DNA of 64,000 nt from CAWGET01 sp963821715 (GTDB lineage Bacteria > Bacteroidota > Ignavibacteria > Ignavibacteriales > Melioribacteraceae). The stretch spans positions 496,001-560,000 of the forward strand of contig CAWGET010000001.1 of NCBI GenBank assembly GCA_963821715.1, read 5' to 3'. Both the position numbers and the translations under genes were made by a program. Shown here piece after piece: positions 54,128-63,825 of the stretch; the first letter of the stretch is position 1, and every line of letters starts with the position of its first letter. Under the pieces are notes generated by a model that was given only the letters and a program-made list of their open reading frames with translations, searched no databases and was not told the DNA's origin.

Positions 54128-54985
54128 TTATGTATTAACTACTTCGCCGCCGTTAGGATGAATGATTTGACTTGTTATATAAGATGCGTCTTCTGAAGCA
54201 AGAAATACGTAAGCCGGACCGACTTCACTTGGCTGACCGGCTCTTCCCATTGGCACTTTCTGTCCAAATTCTTTAACGCTCTTGAAAGTCGATGGAATCA
54301 AGGGAGTCCAAATTGGCCCGGGTGCAACTCCGTTAACGCGGATTCCTTCTTCGGCTAAATTCTTACCGAGCGATCTTGTGAAAGCAGTAATAGCTCCTTT
54401 ACTGGACGAATAATCAAGAAGATGATTACTTCCCCTATAATTTGTAACGCTAGTTGTATTTATAATTGAATCGCCGGGTTGTAAATATTTAAGCGCTTCT
54501 TTTGATAAATAAAACATCGCGAAAATATTTGTCTGGAATGTCCGTTGCATAACATCAAAATCGAGATCTTTGAAATTATCAACCGGATGCTGTTCTGCTG
54601 CATTATTCACAAGAATATTCAGTTTGCCGAATTCTTCCACAGTATTTTTAACTGCAGTATTACAAAATTCTATATTTCGAATATCGCCTTTTATCAAAAG
54701 ACATTTTTTCCCTTCTTTTTCTACAAGTTCTTTAGTCTTCTCAGCATCCTTGTCCTCTTCTAAATAAACCACAGCTACATCAGCGCCTTCACGTGCAAAA
54801 TGCACCGCGACTGATCTTCCGATGCCGGAATCGCCGCCGGTTATTAAAGCGACCTTACCTAATAATTTATCGCTTCCTTTATAATTTGGTCGTATAATTT
54901 CCGGCTCCGGGTCCATTTTATATTCGTGTCCTGGAACTTCCTGCGATTGCTCAGGGAACTCTTTGGGGAGATCTCTTTTTGCCAT
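54128..54985 (-). CDS. YghA/YdaD-like SDR oxidoreductase (general-stress type)
   Basis: 285 residues. An N-terminal extension (PKEFPEQSQEVPGHEYKMDP) is typical of the YghA/YdaD group, followed by NADP motif ALITGGDSGIGRSVAVHF, NILVNNAAEQHP, catalytic Ser in NTTSVTNYRGS, LLDYSSSKGAITAF (Tyr/Lys), and VNGVAPGPIWTPLIP. Homologues are stress-induced aldehyde reductases or glucose dehydrogenases. GAGGAG lies upstream of the start on the minus strand. The neighbours YqaE, HHE hemerythrin and TopIB point to a stress island. Confidence 0.9.
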   Translation of the reverse strand: MAKRDLPKEFPEQSQEVPGHEYKMDPEPEIIRPNYKGSDKLLGKVALITGGDSGIGRSVAVHFAREGADVAVVYLEEDKDAEKTKELVEKEGKKCLLIKGDIRNIEFCNTAVKNTVEEFGKLNILVNNAAEQHPVDNFKDLDFDVMQRTFQTNIFAMFYLSKEALKYLQPGDSIINTTSVTNYRGSNHLLDYSSSKGAITAFTRSLGKNLAEEGIRVNGVAPGPIWTPLIPSTFKSVKEFGQKVPMGRAGQPSEVGPAYVFLASEDASYITSQIIHPNGGEVVNT

Positions 54986-55008
54986 ATCAAATAAAACTCC
55001 TCTCTAAA

Positions 55009-55167
55009 TTATTTTTTTGCTATAACCCAAACTGCATGAACTATTCCAGGAATAAATCCGAGAATAGTTAAAAGAATATTCAGCCAAAAATGTTTTGTTA
55101 AACCAACCTCGAGAAAAACTCCAAGCGGTGGAAGAATTATGGCGAATATAATTTTTATAATATCCAT
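55009..55167 (-). CDS. YqaE/Pmp3-family small membrane protein
   Basis: 52 codons on the minus strand. The protein is MDIIKIIFAIILPPLGVFLE, then VGLTKHFWLNILLTILGFIP and GIVHAVWVIAKK: two hydrophobic helices with the PPLGVFLE and GFIPGIVHA motifs of the YqaE/Pmp3 (PF01679) family. Pmp3 proteins affect membrane potential and salt tolerance in fungi and plants. GAGGG upstream of the ATG supports translation. It sits between the YghA-like SDR and the HHE hemerythrin, consistent with a membrane-stress role. Confidence 0.92.
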   Translation of the reverse strand: MDIIKIIFAIILPPLGVFLEVGLTKHFWLNILLTILGFIPGIVHAVWVIAKK

Positions 55168-55183
55168 TTTGCCCTCTATATAA

Positions 55184-55606
55184 TTATAAAACTTTTAGCT
55201 GCTCATCTTTTTCTTTTTGAAATTCCTCTCCCCACTTTTTCTGTTTCTCCTCATCAACTTTATCTCTTCCATCTTTGAATAAATCTTCTTCTTCTTCATT
55301 AAGATGATGATCTACAACTTCTTTTAAAACTCCTAATTTTACTTGCCAACGCTCATCATCTTTTGGAAAATTGCCGAGATCGAGAAGAAGAAAATCGAGA
55401 ACATAATGTTCTTCAATAGATTCAAGCGCTTCATCCCGGAATTCATCATTTTTCTTGATTTCATTAAGAAGATAATTTTCTTCATTGCGATGATGAACTT
55501 CAAGATGTTTTTTTAATTTAGGAAATTCATCCGGGTTCTCTTTAACTTTTTTGAATAATTCCCTTATTTCATCGTGGTCTTTTTCCAGTGCATCAAAAAT
55601 ATTCAT
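55184..55606 (-). CDS. Hemerythrin HHE-domain protein
   Basis: A 140-residue HHE cation-binding protein: ALEKDHDEIRELFKKV at the start, HLEVHHRNEENYLLNEI, ESIEEHYVLDFLLLDL and VVDHHLNEEEEDLFKD, which give a repeated His/Glu di-iron set. Such proteins are linked to stress or nitric-oxide response in other bacteria; the true ligand is unknown. It is distinct from the bacteriohemerythrin at 32160. AAGGAGGG precedes the ATG. First gene of the minus-strand stress run. Confidence 0.9.
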   Translation of the reverse strand: MNIFDALEKDHDEIRELFKKVKENPDEFPKLKKHLEVHHRNEENYLLNEIKKNDEFRDEALESIEEHYVLDFLLLDLGNFPKDDERWQVKLGVLKEVVDHHLNEEEEDLFKDGRDKVDEEKQKKWGEEFQKEKDEQLKVL

Positions 55607-55852
55607 TAGTCCCTCCTTAGTTTAGTGAAACATGAAATATTAGAAACCTCTAATACGCAATATTTATTTAATAGTTTATACATATAGATTCGTTTACTAC
55701 AGTGCCCTCTGTATAATTTAAAATATAAATTATTATTGAATTTGCAAAGTATTAAAGTATAGATTGTTGGGATGATGCTCGCGTACTTTCCAGCCCGGGG
55801 ATTTTATTTAATTAAAATATCTTGAACGAAATGATTATTCCTATAACCTTAT

Positions 55853-56713
55853 TCATTCTGTTTGATTGGTTTCCGATGTATAATACTCATTTAAAATCAA
55901 AGCGGCTGTTATAATTACTCCACCCGTAATTAATCTGATTAAATTTGTTTCTTCGCCGAAAAAAATAAGTGAAACAAGAATAGCCAGCGGAATTTTAAAA
56001 TTATTAAAAATAGCCAGAGCTCCGGCATCGGTTTTTGTAGCTCCGTAATTCCATAAAAAGAATCCAATTCCTGAGGCTACAACTCCAAGATAGATGAGAG
56101 TCCAAATTTGAGTAGCCGATACAGAAAGGGTAGACCAGTCAGTGGAAAATGCCGCAAAAAATCCTGCAATTAGACTACCTCCGAAAAGCAGATATCCGAA
56201 AATACTATGATCATCCAGACCCGGATTTTTTGCTTTTAATAATTTGTAATAAGTTTGCCCGAAAGCAAATGAGAGGTTAGATATTTGTACAAATAAAAAT
56301 CCGATAGCTACGTTATCGGATATTTCAGAATACTTTATAATTGCAGTTCCTGCAACTGATAGAAAAGCAGTTATTAGGAATAATTTATGGAATTTTTTAT
56401 TCAGAAAATCATTTATCAGAGTTACGTAAATTGGTGTGAATATCGTAAAAAGGGCTACTTCATAAGCTTTCAAAAACTGAAATGAATAGATATAAGAAAT
56501 GTACATTAATCCAAACTGGACCAAACCTGTAAAAGTAAATTTTAGAGCAATCTCCTTTGAGATATTTTTAATTTTAAGGAATGGCATAAAAACTAAAAAG
56601 GATATAGCGAGCCGTGCAAAGGAAACAAAATTTGAATCCAGACCGGTTAAATTTTCTTTTATCAATCCAAAAGAAAAAGCCCAGAGAAGGGAGACAATGA
56701 GTAGATAAAGCAT
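55853..56713 (-). CDS. EamA-family (DMT superfamily) transporter
   Basis: 286 residues with ten hydrophobic helices arranged as two EamA repeats (IVSLLWAFSFGLIKENLTGL; IYLGVVASGIGFFLWNYGA near the second). Members export metabolites or amino acids; the substrate is unknown. It is separated by ~245 bases from the stress run downstream on the same strand, so it is probably independent. Confidence 0.88.
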   Translation of the reverse strand: MLYLLIVSLLWAFSFGLIKENLTGLDSNFVSFARLAISFLVFMPFLKIKNISKEIALKFTFTGLVQFGLMYISYIYSFQFLKAYEVALFTIFTPIYVTLINDFLNKKFHKLFLITAFLSVAGTAIIKYSEISDNVAIGFLFVQISNLSFAFGQTYYKLLKAKNPGLDDHSIFGYLLFGGSLIAGFFAAFSTDWSTLSVSATQIWTLIYLGVVASGIGFFLWNYGATKTDAGALAIFNNFKIPLAILVSLIFFGEETNLIRLITGGVIITAALILNEYYTSETNQTE

Positions 56714-56898
56714 GCGCAGCTTTCTGAGTAAGTTAAAAACAGAATATATGTAAAAGAATGGCTTCGCTCAAGAATAAAAAGGAAGTTTTGGCAGACTCTG
56801 TTATCTAAAAGGGAAAAACATTTAAGCAGAGTAAAAACCATTTATTAAATATGTCTTAAGTCAACAGCATTGCATTTCGGTAGGGGATAATTATCGGC

Positions 56899-56937
56899 AA
56901 AAAAAAAGCGCCTTTGATTTTATTCAAAGACGCTTTT
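56899..56937 (-). terminator. Terminator of the cytochrome gene 56958-58487
   Basis: Arms around a 6-base loop (56904-56917 and 56924-56937; one mismatch) with a T-run on the minus strand formed by the A-run at 56899-56907. Confidence 0.88.
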
Positions 56938-56957
56938 AGGTTAAAGCTATTTACAAA

Positions 56958-58487
56958 TTATTTTAGAAGCAGCATTTTGTTAACCTGAACAAAATTATCG
57001 GCTTCTAGTCTGTAGAAATACACGCCTGATGAGAATCCGGCTGCATTCCATTGAATATTATATTGTCCTGCGTCAACATTTTCATTTACGAGAACGGCTA
57101 CTTCTTTACCCACTGCATCGTAAATAGTTAAATTAACGTTTCCGGCTTGCGGAATTGAGAATTTAATAGTTGTAGACGGGTTGAACGGATTAGGATAGTT
57201 CTGGTCCAATTCGTATGCTTTGGGCAGAAGATCGTTGTCCAATTCAACACTTGTAGTAGGATTAAATTTAGCAATAGCATCATTAAGAAGTTTTGTAACT
57301 AATTTGGTATTATGAATACCCATACTACCTTCAGCTGAAGCAGCTTCAAGATTGTAATTAGCTTCTTTAAAAGAATCCGTTAGTGAATCTTCCGGAGTTG
57401 CGGCAGCTAATTCAGACCCTAGAACTCCCATCAAACTGTCGACCATTGTTTGAACGCCTCTGTAATTGAATCGTGTTTCGGCATTACTTGTATCAACGTC
57501 AGTGTAATAAGTTGGATGGCATCCTTCCTGAGCGCATGCTTCTGTTCTCGGTTCAAATGTATGTCCGGTAGCCGTTACAGTTCCGTCGAAAGGAGTCTGA
57601 TGAACGTGACAGGCGGCGCATCTTTCTTCAGCCAAAACAAAAGTATGAGCGGAGTTTGAATAAGTTTCATCCGGATATTGATAACCAAATTTATCAGAAC
57701 CTGAAAATACTTCTGAAGTTGTATGATGCGGAGTTTCTTCAACATTTACTTCGTCAACAATATTTTCTGCGTGGCAAACATCGCAAACTATTTTACCTTC
57801 ACCTACGTCTCTTAAATTTCCGGGTTTGTCGTTTCCGTGAGGATCGTGACATGTTGCGCAGGTAATATTGGCTAATTCACCTTGTTGTTCTACGGTATAA
57901 TCATAATCTGGATTTTCAACAAATTTTATAAAATCCTGAGCGTAATGGCAATAGTAACACTGTCCATTAGCTTCACGAGTGAAAAATGCTACATCGCTTT
58001 GAGAGTGAGCAGATTCCTGCCATTCTTCAAAATAAGGATGATGTGCGTCTTGATGGCATACCCCGCAATTATCGGCGGAATAATCGGTAACTCTACCCAT
58101 ATGCGTATTATCCATCGATCCATCTTCTTTACCAACAGGTCCGTGGCAGGCTTCGCACTGTACGTTATTGATCTGATCCCATTTTTCCTGATCGGTTATG
58201 GTGTAAGCGTTGTTTTCGCCGGCTTCAACATATTCATCGGCGCCGTAATTTACTACTTCCGTATTCCATCCTGTATTATGGCATTCTAAACAACTGTAGC
58301 CAAAACCAGGGTTATCCATTGAATCTTGAGCCGTTGCGTGTCCGGTTCCTTCCCAGGATTCTATAACGCCGTCATTATGGCAGACTGCGCAAGATGCGTC
58401 TAAACCTATGTAATAGTTATCTTGTCCAAATATATTTGCAGTTAGGAGAAGAGTAACCGCCGTTGCTAGCAGTAGAAGATTTTTCAT
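56958..58487 (-). CDS. Secreted multihaem cytochrome c (nine sites) with T9SS sorting domain
   Basis: 509 residues. Signal peptide (1-21), then eight CXXCH haem sites with cysteines starting at C33, C66, C111, C141, C177, C210, C235 and C290, plus one CX4CH (C318-C323-H324). Haem spacing and words such as CEACHGPVG and CATCHDPHG recall cytochrome c554-type proteins. A helical linker (~340-400) leads to a type-A T9SS domain (QNYPNPFNPSTTIKFS to NKMLLLK). A T9SS domain means the haem protein is likely placed on the cell surface, fitting extracellular electron transfer (inference). It is a paralogue of the next gene and has its own terminator. Confidence 0.93.
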   Translation of the reverse strand: MKNLLLLATAVTLLLTANIFGQDNYYIGLDASCAVCHNDGVIESWEGTGHATAQDSMDNPGFGYSCLECHNTGWNTEVVNYGADEYVEAGENNAYTITDQEKWDQINNVQCEACHGPVGKEDGSMDNTHMGRVTDYSADNCGVCHQDAHHPYFEEWQESAHSQSDVAFFTREANGQCYYCHYAQDFIKFVENPDYDYTVEQQGELANITCATCHDPHGNDKPGNLRDVGEGKIVCDVCHAENIVDEVNVEETPHHTTSEVFSGSDKFGYQYPDETYSNSAHTFVLAEERCAACHVHQTPFDGTVTATGHTFEPRTEACAQEGCHPTYYTDVDTSNAETRFNYRGVQTMVDSLMGVLGSELAAATPEDSLTDSFKEANYNLEAASAEGSMGIHNTKLVTKLLNDAIAKFNPTTSVELDNDLLPKAYELDQNYPNPFNPSTTIKFSIPQAGNVNLTIYDAVGKEVAVLVNENVDAGQYNIQWNAAGFSSGVYFYRLEADNFVQVNKMLLLK

Positions 58488-58649
58488 TTGGTACTCCCTA
58501 AATTAATTAAATAATGAGTTAATAAGACTTTTATATATTTATATCAATTACTGTTCCATCTTAAATAGGGAAGTAATAGGAAGAAACAATCTGATTAGGT
58601 TTGAATATTTCTTGAATTTGGAAAAAGGTTTGAAAATGTTTTCTTTATT

Positions 58650-58691
58650 TAGAGAAAAAAAGACCCGGTATTCCAATTAATACCGGGTCTT
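58650..58691 (-). terminator. Terminator of the cytochrome gene 58720-61457
   Basis: Perfect 13-bp arms AAGACCCGGTATT and AATACCGGGTCTT around a 6-base loop (58660-58691), with a U-run on the minus strand from 58659 downward. Confidence 0.93.
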
Positions 58692-58719
58692 AAATAAATT
58701 AACAAGTAGAGAATGAGGA

Positions 58720-61457
58720 TTATTTCAGTAAGAGCATCTTGTTAACTTGTACAAAGTTGTCTGCTTCCATTCTGTAGAAATAAACTCCCGAAGAGTAACC
58801 GGCAGCATTCCATTGCAGATTATGGTAACCAGCATTCATATCCTGATTTACAAGTTTTGCAACTTCTTTACCAACCGCGTCGTAAATAACTATACTTACA
58901 TGAGCGGCTTGAGGAAGTTCAAATTTTATGCTTGTAGTCGGGTTGAACGGATTCGGATAATTCTGGTTCAAAGCGAATTCAGTCGGAATTCCTTGATCGC
59001 CCGCAACAGATGTTACGAATACGTCGAGTTCATTCGAGAAATTACTTTGATTTCCGTTGAGATCGAATGCTGAAACAACATAATAATAATTGGTTTCGAG
59101 TTCTACATTAGAATCTTCGAAGTTTGTATTAGTAGTAGTAGTTATTCTGTTTTGGTCAGTCGGTACAAAACCTGATTCCGTACTTCTATAAACTGCGAAG
59201 TAATTAAAGTCGGCATCATCAGCTTCATTCCAGGTTAAGTTTACATTACCTTCAATTAATGAAGCAGAAACGTTAGCCGGAGCCATCGGAGCTAAGTTAT
59301 CAACTGAGTATCCCATTGCAGGAGCACTTTCAGCCATGCAATCCGTTTTCAGCTAAAGCTACAACTTTAAAGGTTGACAGGTTCACACCGTCAGCAGTAG
59401 AATCATATACAGTTTCTGCTATTGCGCTGTAATATACGTTGTTCAATGCTGGATATTCGCCTGCAAATTCCCAAACTTCATTTTCTACCATTAATGCTGA
59501 GCCTTCTTCGATTGATATTACGTCTTCGAATCTGTCATATTTAACAACATTTTCTGGTTCTACGTAATCTTCTGCAAGAAGTCTTAATAGTACATATGTT
59601 TTAATAGGATTAGCGTCAACTCATTTCGCCGTCAAATCTTTTCCAGATTACGTGAACTTGTTTTCCCTGATCGTTTGGAACATCTGTAACTTCAACAATT
59701 TCTCCTGCACCAACAACTGTAGGCGAAAGAGCATCAATAGAAACGTTTAATAATCTAACAGCTAAATCAAGATTGTGAACGCCATGACTTCCGTCTTCTT
59801 CAACGTAGAAGTAGTTGTAAGCAGCTTTCAATTGTGCAGCAGTATAATTTGTATCAACAACAACTGTTTCATCATCAAGAGGAGGAAGCATCATTCCTAA
59901 GGTGTGCAATAATCCTGCAACTTCAGTCTGAACCGGTTCTCTTGTTCCGTTTCCGTCAAAATCAACTTTGGCAATAAAATCATCAAATGATGTTACGCCC
60001 GGATGGCAAGTTTGGCATCCTGCTACTAAATCAGCATCGTCCGTCATATCTTCAGGCGTTCCGTTGTCTGATGTAACTTTAAATGTATGACCGCCAAGCG
60101 CCATTTCTTCTTCGTTTATTGCCATATGGCAGGTAACGCATGCATTTTCTAATTTGCCGTGTGTAGTGCTTGAAAGATCAACCAATCCAAAACTAACGTA
60201 GTTTTCACCGAACAAAAGGTCAGTTTGGTTTGAATAGTGAGGTCCGAAATGGGATTGATATTCTGATGCATAAACTTCAGCATTTTGTCTTCCATGGTGA
60301 CATGTCATACAAACTTTACCTTCACCGCCGTCTGTTAAAATCGTACCATCGGATAATGTTACTTCTTCAAATTCACGTACAGTAGCTGTATGAGGATCGT
60401 GACATACTGCGCAGGAAACATTACCCGGATTATCAGGATTATGAGTAATCGGGCTTATTACAAAATCAACGTTAGCTTCAAGGAATGCAGTTCCACTATG
60501 GCAATAGCAACCTACACCTCGTGCGCCTGCTCCGTGAGCTGATACTAAAGGATCAAAATTATGCTTAGATTGTTTCCATTCTATGCTTTTTGTATGATGA
60601 GGGCCTTCATCGTGGCAAACGCCGCAAACGCCTTCATCTATCGAAACAGCCATTGTTCCAGCTTTATTAGAACTGGCTAAGTGATTACTTGCTGGTCCGT
60701 GGCAGTTTTCACATTGAATACTTCCTAATTTTGCTAATGCAGGGTAGTCAGCTACTAAGCTGTCCCATTCTCCCATGGCAGGAGTTTCAGGGAATTCCCA
60801 GCCAAGTTCAGCCATTACATCATCAAATCCGCCGTTAACAGCTTCAGGGTCTTCGTTAAATCCTAAAGTATGGCATTCGATGCAGCCTTCAGTATAATGA
60901 TCAGAAGCTGTTCCTTCAATACCTGCTTTAAATAAAGTGGGGTGACCCGAGTTAACCCATTCGGTTACAGTTGCACCGTGGCAGAAACAGCCACTATTTC
61001 CACCGTCAAGAATTTCAGTCCAGATTCCAACACCTTCAAAAGTTCCGGCCATAACAGTAATAGTAGTATCATCTGTTCCGGTTGCAGTGGTTACAGTAAG
61101 TGTAACATCAAAGGAACCAACCATATCAGGACGGAAAGTCACAAATGCTTTGTCAGTGAAGTCCAACGCAGCAGCGGAATTTTCAGGTGCATCTGCGATT
61201 GACCATTGATAAGTTGTTACTTCTTCGCCGGCTTTTTCCATTCCCATTAAATAAACTCTTTCTCCCTTACCTACTAAATTTAATCCGCTGGAAGGGGAAT
61301 GATATAGTAATGTGTCAATTTCGCCATCAGCAATTTCCTGATGACTGACAGCTTCAATTTTTATAACAGCATCTTGAGCGAAAACAGATATCGCAAAAAA
61401 GAACGCCAAGACGGCCATAAGAATTGAAAAATTTCGATTAGTTAAGGTTTTGCTCAT
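58720..61457 (-). CDS. Large secreted multihaem cytochrome c with PKD-like, FN3 and T9SS domains (two frameshifts)
   Basis: About 910 residues after repair. The start at 61457 (MSKTLTNRN) has GGGAGGAG upstream; the frame from 61544 adds residues without sense. Signal peptide to ~28, Ig/PKD-like domain (~30-138), then seven CXXCH sites at C192, C249, C278, C349, C383, C440 and C481. Two sites read CXCH instead (C157-F-C159-H and C317-Y-C319-H). The frame breaks near 59619 and near 59340. Between them the text continues (RLLAEDYVEPENVVKYDRFE). The last part holds FN3 (VNLTWNEADDADFNYFAVYR) and the T9SS domain (QNYPNPFNPTTSIKFE to NKMLLLK). Surface electron transfer is inferred. Confidence 0.9.
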
Positions 61458-61961
61458 ACAACTCCTCCCTATAATTTGGTTTAATTTTAAAAAGCTATAA
61501 TAAGACCATAATAGCTTGTTTGATAGAAAATTTTTGCACAACAATTCTTCTTTTTAGTGCAAAATAAGTAATCTCCAATTACAAAATAAATATAAAGAGA
61601 ATAATATCTTAATATCAAGTAAAAATTATATTTTTTGCAAAAAAATTCTAAAATTTTGTAGATAATTTATCAGTTAAGCAAAGGTTAATCTCGTAAAAAA
61701 GTAGTCAATGAAATTAGTGCATAATACAATCAAATACAAAATCTTCGTTTCAATTATTATACTTCCGGATTCCCACATGCTGTTCTAAATGAGTTTACAC
61801 ATTTAAAACAATAATTGGTTGAATAAATAATTTTGTCCAGTACATATTCCGCACACATATAATAATTTTTTACTAAGAATTACGAAGACCGCTTTCAGCA
61901 AGTTGAATAAAGTCTCGGCTATATTTATATTAATTCCTTGAATAATTTTTATGGAGATTTA
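61458..61961. other. Divergent intergenic region, 504 bases
   Basis: Lies between the minus-strand cytochrome and plus-strand cysS. AT-rich. It must carry both promoters, but I see no operator-like repeat, riboswitch, T-box or small gene. Confidence 0.6.
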
Positions 61962-63368
61962 ATGCTGATTTATAATACGCTTACGAAGAAGAAAGAAGAA
62001 TTTAAACCTTTGAATGAAGGTGAAGTAAATATGTATGTTTGCGGTCCTACAGTTTACGATTATTTCCACATCGGCAACGCTCGCTCTTTTGTAATGGCCG
62101 ATGTGATTTACAGATATCTTGAATATAAGGGCTATAAAGTAAATTACGCGATGAATATTACTGATGTGGACGATAAGCTGATTAAAAAGGCGAATGAACA
62201 GGGGAAAGATATCTCTGAAATTGCCGGCAATTTTTCTCAGGCATTTTTCGATGATTTGGAAAAACTTAATGTGAAGAAAGCGAATTTATATCCGCGCGCC
62301 ACCGAAAACATTCCCGAAATGATAGAATTGATTGAAGGTTTGATTGAAAACGGTAAAGCGTATGCGGTTAGCGGCGATGTTTTTTATGATGTGAGAAAAT
62401 TTGAAAATTATGGAAAGCTAAGCGGCAAAAATATTGACGAGTTGGAATCGGGGTCGCGAATTGAAGTTAACCCTGCAAAAAGAAATCCGCTTGATTTTGT
62501 TTTATGGAAGAACGCCAAAGAAGGAGAACCTTTTTGGGAAAGTCCCTGGGGAAAAGGGCGGCCCGGCTGGCACCTCGAATGTTCGGCGATGAGCATGAAG
62601 TTTTTAGGCAAGACCATTGATATTCACGCCGGGGGAACTGATTTGATCTTTCCCCATCACGAGAATGAAATTGCGCAGAGCGAAGGATGCTGCACTCCGC
62701 ATTTTGTAAACTACTGGATTCATTTCGGATTTTTAAATATTCAAAATGAAAAAATGTCTAAGTCGCTCGGAAATTTTTTTACCGCGAGAGATGTGCTTAA
62801 TAAGTTTAGACCGGAAACGGTGAGGTTGTTTTTTAATCAAACACATTACGCAGGGCCTTTAAGTTTTTCCGATGATCTTCTTTCCTCGGCTCAGAAAGCT
62901 GTAGAAAAAATTTATAATTTTGCGGCAGAGCTTGAAAATAAGCTGCAATCAAATATTGACGAGAGCAATGATTTTGATTTCGACTTTGACAAATTCAGCA
63001 GTAGTTTTGAAGAATCGATGGACGATAACTTCAATACGCCTCGTGCAACGGCGGCAATTTTCGATTTTATGAGAGCAGCAAATTCCGCTATCGCCGAAAA
63101 AAATATTGATAAGAAATTTGTAACGGATGCCAAAATTTTTCTAATTGAAACGGCGCAGGATGTTTTAGGAATTTATAATTCTGAAAAAACAAATAGAGAA
63201 GATGAAAATTCCCTAGAAAAGGAATTGATAGAATTGTTGATCGATTTAAGAAGCGAAGCAAAGAAATCAAAAAATTATCAACTTGCCGATGATATAAGAA
63301 ATAAACTGAATGAAATTGGGATAGAATTAAAAGATACTAAAGACGGCGTAACGTTTAAAAAAGTTTAA
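61962..63368 (+). CDS. cysS: Cysteinyl-tRNA synthetase
   Basis: A ~468-residue class Ia synthetase that charges tRNA-Cys. Motifs: zinc Cys and HIGH-type loop in MYVCGPTVYDYFHIGNARSF, GRPGWHLECSAMSMKFLG, IHAGGTDLIFPHHENEIAQS, and KMSKSLGNFFT. ATG 61962 is the start, with GGAGA upstream and the family N-terminus LIYNTLTKKKEEF; a TTG at 61938 extends the frame without support. The stop overlaps the ATG of the next gene, so a small membrane protein is co-translated. Confidence 0.95.
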   Translation: MLIYNTLTKKKEEFKPLNEGEVNMYVCGPTVYDYFHIGNARSFVMADVIYRYLEYKGYKVNYAMNITDVDDKLIKKANEQGKDISEIAGNFSQAFFDDLEKLNVKKANLYPRATENIPEMIELIEGLIENGKAYAVSGDVFYDVRKFENYGKLSGKNIDELESGSRIEVNPAKRNPLDFVLWKNAKEGEPFWESPWGKGRPGWHLECSAMSMKFLGKTIDIHAGGTDLIFPHHENEIAQSEGCCTPHFVNYWIHFGFLNIQNEKMSKSLGNFFTARDVLNKFRPETVRLFFNQTHYAGPLSFSDDLLSSAQKAVEKIYNFAAELENKLQSNIDESNDFDFDFDKFSSSFEESMDDNFNTPRATAAIFDFMRAANSAIAEKNIDKKFVTDAKIFLIETAQDVLGIYNSEKTNREDENSLEKELIELLIDLRSEAKKSKNYQLADDIRNKLNEIGIELKDTKDGVTFKKV

Positions 63369-63825
63369 TGATGAAGATAATAATTTTTGCGGGAATTTTA
63401 TTATTCGTGTTAGCCGCTTTTTTCTTCGTCTGGAATTTTTTCTTTGAAATATACGAAGTGAATTATGAATCAGAATTCGTTAATGGAAACGAGCCCTGTC
63501 TTCAAATTAAAATAAGAGCTTTTCCTGTAAACGGAATGGGAAGAGAAATTAAATTAAGAAAAGTTCCGGCAGAATATTTTTTTGATGATTCTTCTAACAT
63601 AGAAATAGTGAAAGAAGATTCGGCGCAAGGATTCATCAATCTTTAAAATTCTTGAAGGAAAAATCCCGGAAGTAACTGCGGTATCGGATTATCAGACGGC
63701 GCGCACAAAAATCTCTATTAGTTCTCACGATCAAAAAAAATGACTGTAATTTTGATGAGGTTCTAATTTCTTCCAAAGAAAAATTCTTTTTAATAGCGGA
63801 ACTTCCACTAATAATAAAAGTTTAA
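63368..63825 (+). pseudogene. Membrane-anchored protein of unknown function, frameshifted
   Basis: The first frame (63368-63646) gives an N-terminal TM segment (IIIFAGILLFVLAAFFFVWN) and EIYEVNYESEFVNG, stopping after GFINL. One base shift near 63640 continues KILEGKIPEVTAVSDYQTAR, and a second in the A8 run at 63733-63740 continues NDCNFDEVLISSKEKFFLIA to a stop at 63825. Repaired, it is ~150 residues. I do not recognise the family. Both breaks sit at or near homopolymers, so consensus error is plausible. Its start overlaps the cysS stop. Confidence 0.55.

Noticed and set aside
57882..58289. 135-codon hydrophobic plus-strand frame
   Set aside because: Antisense to the multihaem cytochrome; its hydrophobic look is a side effect of complementing haem-rich codons.
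61458..61961. T-box or other riboswitch upstream of cysS
   Set aside because: No T-box consensus, specifier-loop pattern or terminator/antiterminator pair could be seen in the leader.
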